In this document: positions 32,793-43,289 of the stretch, piece after piece
How the letters are laid out: every line of letters starts with the position of its first letter
How positions within the stretch are numbered: position 1 is the stretch's first letter
Assembly: GCA_015501595.1 (NCBI GenBank)
Contig: JADNRX010000114.1
Coordinates: 62,001-126,000, forward strand
DNA from: Hymenopellis radicata
Taxonomy: Eukaryota > Basidiomycota > Agaricomycetes > Agaricales > Physalacriaceae
DNA: 64,000 nt
Direction of reading: 5' to 3'
Notes under the pieces: model-generated
Seen by the model: the letters and a program-made list of their open reading frames with translations, nothing else
Database searches by the model: none
Told to the model about the DNA's origin: nothing
Program-made: the position numbers and the translations under genes

Positions 32793-34268
32793 TCAGACCA
32801 GCTCCCATCCTTCATCAATCCCCGCATGGACCGCTCGCACATCCTCCTCGCTTGGTCCAAGCGGCGCGTCCGACGCGGCGAGATTGCACTGGTGGAATAA
32901 CCGCACTTGGTCCTTTGTGAAATGACCAACAACGGTGTGCATGAGGCCGCGGTTATTCCAGAGCATCAAATCCTTTTCTTGCCTGCGGACTATCAGTCGA
33001 CGTCTTTCCATGTTTTCGCGGACGCTCACCATGGGTGCGGATACACGAGCTGTTGGAGCGTCAGCCCCTCATTATCAAACAAGATGAAGGAAACGTACGT
33101 TTCGGCGCGATACTAGGACGCTGGATCCTATAGCAGAGTTCGCGCACTTCCTTGAGGTCGGTGAGATGGGCGCCATTGGGATAGAGCATGTCATCCTTTC
33201 TTGGCATTCGGTGGAAGCGGGTCGACGAACACCTCAAGAATCGCCCAGCCGTGTACCATCAAATGTAAGTCACCAGTAACTGGATTCTTCCACGTCTAAT
33301 GAGGATATCAGGACGTCTGTCGCAATATGCTCTAGCTCACGTACGAATGGATACACCTTGATCTCCTCCTCCTTCCACGGGCTCAGCTCCTCCAGACTCT
33401 TCTCCCTCCAGGATCGGATTCAATTCCCAACGCCGTTGATCTCGCCTTTCGTCGGCCCATCCATTCGAACGGATGCGGTGCGTACTTTGCCGTGCTCGTA
33501 CGGCAACGGTCTTCAGCTCCGCGGCAGAATATCGAACATCACCTTCCCGACACGAACGCTGTCGTACCCAGCGGAACACGTAGCTCGTCGCCCGTGCCAT
33601 CGTCGTACCGGACCGTCTGCGCAGGACCTTCGGGCACCTTAACGCCGTACAGCGCTGTCACCTTTGGCGGGTCCAGAGCATACAGCGCCGCATCCATGTG
33701 CCAGCGGAAGAACGCGTCACACCGTTTGTTTCGTCTTCAGCAGATACATGGGTTGTATGCGAGGAGGAGTGGTGCCCATGTTTGAGGGCTATCTCCGCGA
33801 TGCCTTCGTGGTCGTGGACTGTGCCGTGCCCGATGATCTGGACTTGAGGTGTGCGCGGGAGGCTGTTGATGTAGGAGTGTATGATGTTGGCTTTGGCATT
33901 GTCGACTTTGTTGTTACCGTGGCCGTAGCTCGTCGCCGTTGGGTCGAATCTCTGGATATCCCTGGTGTTATCGCTCGATTAGCATGCAGAGGGGTGGAAA
34001 TGCACCTGACCAACGCATACTGTTCCTCTGGCGTCAAATCGACGTTGCGAAAGAGCAGGGCATCGTACTGCCAGTCAAATTCAATTCGAAATCTCATTAT
34101 CAACGATACTCTGCGCACCTTGTACAAGGCCCGCTCTATCGCCGGAAACGTCTCGTCATCGAGGCTCGCGGGATGGATACCTATCACCTCGCGTCCAAAG
34201 TCGCCGAGCCTAGATTTGTCGATGGATGGTGGGAAGGGTAATGGGGCGAACTGGATTGTGATGGGCAT
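32793..34268 (-). pseudogene. TauD/TfdA-type dioxygenase pseudogene
   Basis: Paralog of the intact gene at 44,831-46,208. The N-terminus has IDKSRLGDFGREVIGIHPAS, exon 2 has YDALLFRNVDLTPEEQYAL, and the last exon has LMLWNNRGLMHTVVGHFTKD and FHQCNLAASDAPLGP. It keeps the distal-His motif region. The middle (33,300-33,560) changes frame: RYSAAELKTVAVRARQ and LPYEHGKVRTASVRMDGPT come from different frames, and stops intervene. It is a decayed copy without a continuous catalytic domain. Confidence 0.75.
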
Positions 34269-34719
34269 GATGGTGTGGGGTAGGACATGTTGGGGTACGC
34301 TCGTTGGTTTAGGCGCCTGATGGTAAATTTAGAGCGGAAGTGACAGGCAGATCATGACGGGATCAGACAAGTTCTGCGGTTCCAAGACTTGGAGTTTCTT
34401 CAGGTGGCCATGCATAATGGATTAATGTAATTCAGAATGGCTGTCAGTTCAGGTTTGGAATCGTACGTGGTTTCTCGTCTATGTTCTTGGGCTCATATCT
34501 TGTCCTTCCAGAGTTTGTCGGTGTTCGTGTAGGCATCTGCATCAAAGCCTGACTGCTTGGTCTATGTTGTAACCCGTCACCGCACGCCTCAGGACCAGCT
34601 CTGTCCGAGATCTCGTGCGTAAGTCTCGGTGGTCAAGTTGACAGGAAGAAGGAAAGGCATCATGTCATACATGTGTGGTATCTGGTGTCTGGTCCCGGCT
34701 CGAGGTTAGCATTTAGGTG

Positions 34720-34885
34720 CAGCTCCGTATTAAGACCATGTTGATCACCCTTTAGACTAGTCAGGTACGCCTCGAGCGAGCCATTATCACCGCAGTTTGG
34801 TGTTCTTCGGGACGTGGCTTTCGCCGAAAGGTGGTGGCGTCGGATGCTCCGGCTGTCGTCAAATCTCGCCTTCGTCGCCTACATA
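34720..34885. repeat. Repeat U, copy 1
   Basis: A block with GTTGATCACCCTTTAGACTA and, further on, GGTGGCGTCGGATGCTCCGG then CTGTCGTCAAAT. Related copies are at about 35,485-35,620 and 36,950-37,085, and reversed at about 58,225-58,350. Confidence 0.75.
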
Positions 34886-34899
34886 GACGTGCTGTCGCG

Positions 34900-35121
34900 A
34901 ATAACTCAATAGCATGCAGGGGGTGGAAACGCACCTACTGCGCCTCTGAAGTCGACATTCCGGAATACTTAGCAGTGCAATGTCGAGATCCAGTCGCCCA
35001 CTATCATCGGTTCCCTGCGCACCTTGTACAAGGCCTGTTCTATCACCGGAAACGTCGTTCCTATCACCTCGCGTCCAAAGTCGCCGCGCCTAGATTTGTC
35101 GATGGATGGTGGGAAGGGTAA
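34900..35121 (-). pseudogene. TauD 5' fragment
   Basis: Duplicate of the 5' end of the 34,268 pseudogene. CGCGTCCAAAGTCGCCGCGC and GATGGATGGTGGGAAGGGTA are nearly the same as at 34,190-34,245. No downstream exons follow on the minus strand. Confidence 0.65.
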
Positions 35122-36227
35122 TGGGGCGAGCTGGATCATGGTGTGGGGTAGGAGATGTTGGGGTAATGCTCGTTGGGATTAGGCCGCCCTGGGTCGCGGG
35201 AATAGTGGCGATCATGACGGCATACGAGTTTACTGGGACGTTTGTTCTTGCTGGCATTCAGGATGGTTGTCATTTGGGATTGTACGTGGTTCTCCCGTCT
35301 TGGTACTATTCTCTGACTGAGTTTTTGGGGTTCATAGTTGGTCGGCGGCGTTCGTGTTGATGAGTCGGAGGCATCAACGCCTGACTGTCTGGTCTACCCA
35401 GGACCAACCTTGCGCTGTCCTGGTTTTCATTTTCGTTGTCAAGAAGTATGTCTGGCGTCTGGCGTCTCGGAGTCCGTGTTTGACTGCAGCTTTGTGTTGA
35501 TCACCCTTTAGGCTAGTCAGGACGCGCTCGTGTCTTCTGGGTTTCTGTTCTTCGGGATGTGGTTTTCTCCGAACGCTGGTGGTGTCGGATGTCGTCAAAT
35601 TTCTAGATCTGTTGTTGCCGAATAGCTCAATGGTCGGCCGATGATTCTCACCTCTTACGAACGTGTGGCGAGGGATTGAGTAATGTTTTTTTTGAAACTT
35701 ACAAGGTGCGCTCTCTTGACATCTTGGCGGTGACAACACTCATCGTCATTCTAGTAGAACATTGAAATGCTGATTACTGCGGCGATACAGAATAACAAGT
35801 TGACATCAGAGCAGGCGCTGCACTCGGGTGCATACACATATAGAGGCGACTCGGTCCACATCGGATGTCGAGAATAACCTGTCATCTGCTCTGTAAAGCG
35901 TTGAATTCGGGCGGGCACTTCACATGATACAGAGAACACACCTCTTGTAGACGCAAGAACACGTCGCCCGAGCACTATTATTATTCACTGGCAACTTCAT
36001 GCCGATGGAGTCTTTAGCCTGTGCAGTACACGCTTGTAACGCGGTACTCTCATCTTTTTGACAGCCATCATGTGACATCACTTGCACTACTTGGCTGGAG
36101 CTCCAGCGTTGCAGTTCTAGACCTGTCCCTGTGTTCACACAAGGTATTTTCGTTGTCAACAAGTATGTGTGGCGTCTGGCGTCTCGCTTTCGGCTCGAAG
36201 TTCGTGTTTATCTGCAGCTCTGTATTA
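35122..36227. other. Repeat-rich gap with repeat U copy 2
   Basis: Repeat U copy 2 is at about 35,485-35,620 (GTTGATCACCCTTTAGGCTA, then GGTGGTGTCGGATGTCGTCA). The remainder has no recognisable gene. Confidence 0.5.
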
Positions 36228-36944
36228 CAGCAACTTGCGGTACTTAGGGCGCGATCGATTTTTTCCTAAATCGGTCAAACCTCCGATCGCACATCTTCCA
36301 CGGGCGATTGTGAGCTCAATTCTTGACGGAATCCTTTGAAATTTTGTCCAAACTGTAGGGATTGACGAGAGGCAGGTGTGGGTGCAACTTACAGGCCCCC
36401 AAAAGATGTAATAAGCATAGGCCCTTGTATATGATGGGTATAGCACCTCACAGCTGATTGCTTCGGATTGAGATACCTTATGGCCTCTAGGTACAATTAC
36501 AGTCAATGATTTATATTATACTCAGGTGCTATAGGTGGCAAAATGGCCAATGAGCATCACTAGAGTCACCATTTATGGTGGCAGCACAGAAGCTACCATG
36601 TTACTCGGCATACAAGTGTTCAGCCACCAATAAAATGTGTTGTGCACCTGTATATCATCCCTATGGGTCAGGATATGAAAGTTCTCATCTGTATCTTCGC
36701 GGTAGGACCGACAATCCACTATGAGGCAGCTAAAATAGTGTTGCATGGGACTGTGATGTGTTACATGATACATTATAGGATATGTGTGGTACCACACCTG
36801 CCTCCGTCAATCCCTACAGTTTGAACAAAATTTCAAAGGATTCCGTCAAGAATTGAGCTCACAATCGCCCGTGGAAGATGTGCGATCGGAGGTTTGACCG
36901 ATTTAGGAAAAAATCGATCGCGCCCTAAGTATCGCAAGTTGCTG
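36228..36944. mobile_element. TA-flanked MITE with ~160 bp terminal inverted repeats
   Basis: A 717 bp element between TA at 36,226-36,227 and 36,945-36,946. The left end CAGCAACTTGCGGTACTTAG and the right end CTAAGTATCGCAAGTTGCTG are inverted repeats that extend about 160 bp (for example CCTCCGATCGCACATCTTCC and its complement). Related repeat U copies at 34,720 and 35,490 lack the insertion. The interior has no transposase frame. The CAG ends and TA target suggest Tc1/mariner mobilisation. Confidence 0.85.
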
Positions 36945-36949
36945 TAATA

Positions 36950-38860
36950 TCGTGTTGATCACCCTATAGGCTGGTCAGGTGGCTGAAGACGCGCTCGTGT
37001 CTCGCGTTTCCGGTTCGGGATGTGTCTTTCTCCGAAAGCTGGTGGCGTCGGATGCTCCGGCTGTCGTCAAATTTCTGCCTCGTCACTAGAGTTTTTGAAG
37101 CTTCCAAGGTGCTCTCGGCCAACGTCTTGGCGATGACACCACTCAGCGTCATTCTACCCCCGAACATTGGCGTTGTCGAAGACGCCGATTACTGCGGTGG
37201 TTTGTGGCTGGCCTCTTCGGTTTCCGGCGCGACAGCCACCCAGGAACACCGCGCGCGCCCAGAAGTATGCTCTAGTACGTTCTCACTGTGCCCAACATTA
37301 GGGAGGCAGGGTCTGTTAATTGCTGGTTAATTGATGCCAATATCCCGAACACGACCAGTGACACGAAACAAAACCAGACGTGATCACCTGAAGGTCCCAA
37401 GTACATGTCCAGTAAAGAGTTCTACGTTTCACGAGGGTACTGCACGGGTTCGGGGTTGTGCTCCATCGGCATCGACAGTGCCGGTGAATACTAATGTTGC
37501 TGTCGCGATGGGACGACTGGTCAGGTTCTCTCTCTTTCTGCGGAACGTGTGTGCTCACTTCTATTCAGTTCGATATATCATGTGCCGCTACCGAACATGG
37601 CAGGATATTTTGGACGTCCATGGCAACATCTGACATGACAGACCTGGACCGAGTCCCGCACCAGCAGTACAGCGCCTTAGATGTTGACACCCATACTTCG
37701 TGTTTTCTCTTTCATCAATGGAAGGTTCGGCGCTCGGAATTCGCTGTATTAAGCTGCTGTAGGCTGACCTGTACACAGGGTGTTATACTCCTGCCGGCGA
37801 TGAACACGGCTTTCGGCTACTAGTCCTGACAATTCATCAAAGGGAACATGCTGAATTGACCGGCTAGGTATTCCGAGCCTCACCTCAGAGGGAGAAGACA
37901 GCTGCATGGGGATTGCTTCGTCATACTGCCGTAACACTTAGCTGAAGCTTTGTCCAATCTAGATCGCCTTCTGTCTTCTTGGGGACAATGCAAATCTGAT
38001 CCCTGCATTGTTGTCATTCATATATAAACTATTGTGTTCCCCGGAGTCTGTGGCTGTTCAAGTTTTCCCTCCCTTTTCAAGTCTCGTCTCCCTCCATCTG
38101 ACATGTACGGCCAATCACACGTCCTCCCTACGTTCTCGAAGACCGCACGGGGGTCAACACCGCGTCCGACTTTGACGAGATGTACGACCGCGTCTTCTAC
38201 CACATCGCGCGCGCGCCTCTAGTCCGGGCTGCTACCACGATGATATACGAAATGGGCACACGCGCGTCGCGACATCGCGACACGCTCCCCGTTACACAGC
38301 CGCCCATAGTCATATTGGATTTCCAGGAGGACGAGAGTCTGGGGACGATATCGTATTTGAGGCCTACGGGAAAGACGACGGAGTTGATGTCGAGGTATTT
38401 GAAGAAGACTGGGTTGTTCTCTTCGTGAGTTCCATCAGTTGACGTTTGAGGAGGAGGCGTTGACGGTGAGGGTAGATCGTTGTCGAGAAAGTTTATGGGC
38501 TCGGATGGGCAGGAGTATAGGTGGAGTCATCGGTCGGTTGAGGGGCAGGAGTGGATTGTACGCTTTCTCCATCTGTCTTCTTCTTTCTTCGGATACTGAC
38601 CATGATTGGCAGTGTACCGTCGGCCCAGACCACCGTCCCATAGCGCACTATGACTTGAAGCCGCCGAATGTGAATGCCTATGGCATATCGGGACACACGT
38701 TGACGGTTGAAGAAGAATATGTGCATGTGCTTGTCGGTGAGCCCGTCCCTCATCCTCGTTGTTATTGGCGGGCGTTATTGACCTTCCCACCCGTAGAGCT
38801 CCTGGCTTCTTTCACGATCATGAGGCATATTGCGCTGCATAACCTGTGATCGCTTATGCT
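36950..38860. repeat. Left arm of inverted segmental duplication
   Basis: Matches the reverse complement of about 55,905-58,350. It includes repeat U copy 3, an unassigned middle with conserved GGGTCTGTTAATTGCTGGTT against ATCAATTATCAGACCCTG, and the DUF6593 gene. The right arm carries an extra 397 bp MITE that is absent here. Confidence 0.85.
38103..38849 (+). pseudogene. DUF6593 domain gene, left copy with a frameshift
   Basis: Same structure as the right copy at 55,909-56,659. It begins MYGQSHVLP, but CCTCCCTACG replaces CCTCCCCTACG and shifts the frame after residue 9. Downstream exons are intact: PPIVILDFQEDESLGTISYL, SRKFMGSDGQEYRWSH, GPDHRPIAHYDLKPPNVN and MRHIALHNL. The loss is in a C run, so a sequencing error is as likely as a real mutation. 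DUF6593 proteins are small, of unknown role, and common in Agaricomycetes. TATATAAA lies about 80 bp upstream. Confidence 0.65.
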
Positions 38861-39049
38861 CCATTCCCCCACATTGACAGCAACACTGTAGCATTTGAAT
38901 ACTAATCTTCTCCCGTAATTGAAGAGACCTGGAGTCTCTCGTATTGTAGCATAGCGGCAGTAATAGTACGGCAGCTTCGTGAAAGAACTTCGGGCACCAA
39001 CCCTGGACATCTTATAAGTGCCTCAGTGCCTGCCACGAAGAAAGGCAGG

Positions 39050-39300
39050 AAGGAACGGTAGAACGGCAATCACACCCATCTATTAAAGGTCGTCGGCACC
39101 GGGCCCTACAGGATCATACGATGCAGTCAGGTTACATCGAGGACTTGTATGCGATCACAAGATCCCGTTCCTTCAGGTCATGCAGGTACACTAGCTGTAT
39201 ATCGCACATTTAGCACACGCAGTTGATGATGAAGTGAGCTTACTTTCGGCGCGATCTGAGATTATACAGCAGTTCCCTGATCTCCTCAGCTCGTCAAGCA
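39050..39300 (-). pseudogene. TauD 3'-exon fragment
   Basis: GGCACCGGGCCCTACAGGAT, AAGATCCCGTTCCTTCAGGT and TATACAGCAGTTCCCTGATC match the last exon, last intron and end of exon 3 of the intact gene (44,860-45,115). Small deletions break the frame. Confidence 0.7.
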
Positions 39301-40274
39301 TGAAATCCTACAGATGGTCGCGATCGTACAATACTTAGCTCTTCAAAGCGCGTGAGGCGGGACGTAAAGTTTGCCGTTCTCATATCGTCGCGGTGGAGGA
39401 GCGAAGCCTCGTTCTCATCATTAGAGCCTGAGGATATTATCAGGCAAGCCAGACAGTGGCAAACGTCATGGGCTCTCTTCAGGAAGCTGAAGAAGGAAGA
39501 GGGGCACATCTTGGCATCGTGATTTCGTGTATTTCGTCCCTTGTACATCTTTGACGCTGTTGAACGTTATTCTGCAGTGCGACATTCGCGTAGGTCGAGG
39601 TGTTTTCAGGAAGTGGTGGTTAGACATCAAGGAGCGGGTCACCGGGCCGATGACAGTTCCCCTGTCGCACTCTGCTCCCAACTGTCATCTCTCTACGTCC
39701 GCAGAGTAACGAACAGAACTATTTGAAAACTGGAAACGACCTCATACGGTAAGAAGATTAATTGTGTATGCCCGAACAAAGTGTTGACCGACGACTTTTT
39801 CCATAAGAACTTGCAACAAGTTGATCTCTTCCCGCCAGCTCCGAAAACGCTTTCCATGTCTAGCACTCGGACGGTGGACCATTCGACAACAGTCACGTTT
39901 TCTCCCAAGTTGATGCCGCAGTTGCAGCTCAGTCTCGGAATCTGGAGACCGAAATCTTTAATCACGATGATTGTATCAGCGGAAACTCTCCGTGTTCTCA
40001 GAGCGCTCGCTTCATATTAATGTCATGGGATATGATCTGCTAGATGTAAGTGATTTATCACATTCCTCGTCTGTTCTGCGAGGCTCATCGTCCTTTACCA
40101 GCGCGACTTGAAGACATCACTATGAGCACTTCTACCGCGACATCTGCCAATCTTATTGTTCTCGTCTAGATTGCGATGGTCCCGACGACGACGGAGTGTC
40201 AAAACAGTGATGCTCAAAACGCCAGATACCTCTTATAAGTGCTCACTGTACCTGATCCCATTGGTGTACTGATC
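39301..40274. other. Intergenic
   Basis: ORFs of 60-90 aa occur on both strands with no recognisable domain. I see nothing I can support. Confidence 0.4.
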
Positions 40275-41781
40275 ATGTCTGCATCTCCCCATTGTCATCC
40301 TGTTGTGCCAGTAGACCTGCCCACGACTTATGGTGCATACTTCTTTGGCCTTATCGCATCAGCTACGTAGGTCGGTGACAATTTTCCACTACACACTTGC
40401 TCACGTTCTCTTGAACAGCCTGTTCGGCGTGGTGTGTATGCAGGTCGTCGCGTACTTTCGTCATCACTCGAGCTCAGATCCGGCTCTCATGAAGTGCACT
40501 GTATGGAAATTTATCTGACGGCGTTCATTTCCTAAACATCTCTACAGGTCGCCATCCTCTGGCTTCTCGAGTCAGCGCACTTCGGCAACTCGATATACGG
40601 AGTACATTACTATCTCGTCGTGAACTACGATAATCCGAGTGCGCTCATGGACATTATTTGGGCGCCTCCCGTCAACGTGGGCCTCCTTGTGGGTGACATT
40701 CCCTCCGTGTTGTCTGTCTTAGGCCTTATGTTCGCGGGAAGGCATGCGCGGTGGTCCTCGTGCACTTTATCTACGCTCGCAGGATCTATATTCGTGCGTT
40801 AATACGTTCATTGAATGCTGCCGTGTCGTGCAACATCTCCGCAGTGACAGATAGAAAGCTCAAAATGTTACCTGTTTCCATCGTACGTTTGTCTGGCAGA
40901 CTCCGTCGTGTTTCTGTTGTTGATGATTGATAAAGTGCTTTTTTGCTATTGTAAACCTCGGTACGTCATCCCGTGTCAACAGGCCGGTATACTTACCTCG
41001 ACAGCAGCTTTTTCTTGGGGTGAGTCTGTCAGATTCCTCAGATGGACGAAAAGCTAATACGAATACCGCACACTTTAGTCGTGGCAGGATTCATGTGAGC
41101 CTTACACGCAATTCCTCTATCATCTCAAGCTAACCTACTATACAAAGACTGTTGGGAGATAACCACCTTGGCGACCTTCCTCTCGTACGCCAGTCCAGCC
41201 AGCTTCGTGACTTCGTCATTGACAAGAAAGTAGACTCTGTCCAAAGTGACTCTTGGCATAGCCGCTGTTCTTGACATCGTTATCGCCACCTCATTGACAG
41301 TGATCCTGCATAAGCGCCGACCGAGGACTCCCAAGAACTTGCAAGTATCTGTCGTTGATACCTCGGGACATCCGCATCTTATCCATCATTTTATCCAGGT
41401 CTACGAGTTCGGGGGCATGGGGTAGGACAGACACTCTCATCAATCGATTGATTCTGTACACGATCAGTAACGGGATCCTGACTACGGTGCTGGCGCTCGT
41501 GGTAATGTTCTTTGTATGTCGAACTGCCAGGTGTCCAGTCATGCTCAACAATCTGACGCCATCTGCAGATCGTCTTCGACAGCCGTGATCTCATATACCT
41601 TGCTCTCGGTGATATTATGTCTAAAGGTGAGCTCGGTCGATTCTCTCGGGGTTATCCCCGCTCATCTCGAGAGACAGTCTACACCATATCGCTAGTGACA
41701 ATGCTTAACTCTCGGAGACGGCTGAGCGAACAGCTTCGTCCTGATCCGTCGAAGCAGACCTTGACTACCTACACTGACTGA
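40275..41781 (+). CDS. DUF6534 integral membrane protein
   Basis: Seven-helix-type membrane protein of unknown function, a family expanded in Agaricomycetes. Exon 1 40,275-40,366 (MSASPHCHPVVPVDLPTTYG, then AYFFGLIASAT), exon 2 40,419-40,500 (LFGVVCMQVVAYFRHHSSSD), and exon 3 from 40,548 (VAILWLLESAHFGNSIYGVH, then YLVVNYDNPSALMDIIW). The two introns keep phase exactly. Later exons include GIAAVLDIVIATSLTVILHK, then SRSTSSGAWGRTDTLINRLI, LYTISNGILTTVLALVVMFF, IVFDSRDLIYLALGDIMSK and YTISLVTMLNSRRRLSEQL. The RTDTLINRLI block and the final YT.SL...LNSR are diagnostic of DUF6534. Stop at 41,779-41,781. Borders between 40,800 and 41,350 are uncertain. Confidence 0.82.
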
Positions 41782-41879
41782 AAAAAAATGCCTTTCAACT
41801 GCGGGCTCAGTGGGAACGTACACTCTTTTGTACTGCTACTACAGCGTGAGCGTACCGGGTACATCTCACAAAATCAATC

Positions 41880-42240
41880 GTCAGTAATCAACGGACCATA
41901 TGCACTGGAACGTTCAAGTATTAGTCTCGATTCATCCTAGGAGACCTGGAGTCTTGTGTGCCATAGCATTAATAGGAGTAGTATTAGCGAAGAACCTAGT
42001 TGACCCCCTCAGGATCATGCGATGCAGCACTGAAGAAGAGGGAAAAGGACGTCCTTTGACCGACACAAGCACCGGGTAGACCAAACAACGCGTGCGCGTC
42101 GGTTTGTGGGGACCAAATAACGCGTGCCTGTTGCTCTTGACTGTCATCACGAAATTTCGTTGTTTCGTCTCATGTCCATACCTTAGTCTGCGATGTCCCT
42201 TCCCCCTTTTGACATCTGGTGATAGGGCCTGAGAGGACAC
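41880..42240. repeat. Inverted duplicate of 55,420-55,900, with a TauD scrap
   Basis: AATCAACGGACCATATGCAC, GGAGTAGTATTAGCGAAGA and ACGCGTTATTTGGTCCCCAC (complement) recur reversed at 55,450-55,860. Both carry a short remnant of the TauD last exon (CAGGATCATGCGATGCAGC here; GGCTGCATCGCGGGGCCCAG at 55,667). Confidence 0.7.
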
Positions 42241-42394
42241 CGATCTGTTCCTCCTCCTCATCGCGAGCCAGGCGTTGACTAGGTACGGGAAACAACAGGA
42301 TTTGTGTCCTTGTATCGGTGGCAAGGGCTGACACCCTCAAAACGAAGAAATTAAGTCCCGCTGAACGCCTAATTGTTTCTCTAATAACGGAAGT

Positions 42395-42775
42395 GGGCCG
42401 GACCGATCTCTCCTAGCACTCTCAAAACGTGTTGGATTTGGAAAATGACTTGAAGCGTTCCAATCGTGGGCTATACAGGTATGAATTACTTACTACTACA
42501 ATCTCTTGCTATGACTTTTCTGAACAACAAAGACCAGGGCCACAGTGCTCAAGTCCATAATGCTTCGTCTCTCGAAGATGGCTTAATCCGTCTGATATGG
42601 TTGACCGAGGGGGTGTTCTGACGGTGGTCTACCACATGCCTTTTTTCAATTCAGCTTGACGGTCCGTTGAATTTGAGTGTGTTAGTCCTTGCTTCTTGGC
42701 TCAGTGCGGGAAGGAATGGTGGGCCGAGGTATATGCCTGAAGAGCGAGCGAGTCGCGTATGGTCTTTTTCGTCGA
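42395..42775 (+). repeat. R1-like module, copy h (reversed, divergent)
   Basis: Ends with GCGAGTCGCGTATGGTCTTT, the complement of the R1 opening, and has GCTATACAGGTATGAATTAC like the exon/donor in copies g and i. It lies upstream of paralog 3, as copy a does for paralog 1 and copy g for paralog 2. Confidence 0.55.
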
Positions 42776-43237
42776 AACAGCGTCGCTATAATCGCGGTGT
42801 GGCCGGTTCTATGCTGACTTGGTATTGCAGGCAAGGGTGTGTCCAGAGACCAGATTTTGTATGTTACTCGCATTTCTTCGCAAACGTTCCTTCAGTTGAA
42901 TATAGCTTTTATAGATTGTGATTTGGCTTAGACAAACACCACCACAAATGGACGGGAATGCCACTGCGATCGGGCAGAGAAGGCGCGAACAGCCGACAGC
43001 GTGACGCAGCGATCCCTGCTTCCTTTCCACCACATCAGCGCCATCCCCTCCATCCCAACACGCTCTCACCTGTCGCTTCAGCGTTACCTCCTTCAGCGTC
43101 GCGGCCAAGACCTATTATCGAACCTTTCCTCGCATCGCCTTTGATACGGTTCGTGTAACAGCACTGGAATGGGGTTAAAACACTGACTAGCCGTCGCTAG
43201 TTCGTCGACGTCCCGCCTAGGCGATACCCATCACAAA

Positions 43238-43287
43238 GTACGCATATATGCGCCTCATTCTGCTCCAATTAAGTCAACTTCTTGTAG
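43238..43287 (+). promoter_or_regulatory. Leader intron of paralog 3 with palindromic 5' end
   Basis: GTACGC..TGTAG, 50 nt. The donor runs into the palindrome CGCATATATGCG. Paralog 1 has the same GTACGCATATATGCGC at its donor (minus strand, 9224-9209); paralog 2 has the related GTACGCACCACATATGCACC. Accepting the intron moves the start from 43,248 to 43,290. Confidence 0.6.
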
Positions 43288-43289
43288 AA

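Noticed and set aside
38640..38670. IAHYDLKPPN read as a protein kinase catalytic loop
   Set aside because: No glycine loop, DFG or APE motif around it; the rest fits DUF6593.
43248..43289. Upstream start codon for paralog 3 at 43,248
   Set aside because: The ATG lies in the CGCATATATGCG palindrome of the leader intron that is shared by the paralogs.
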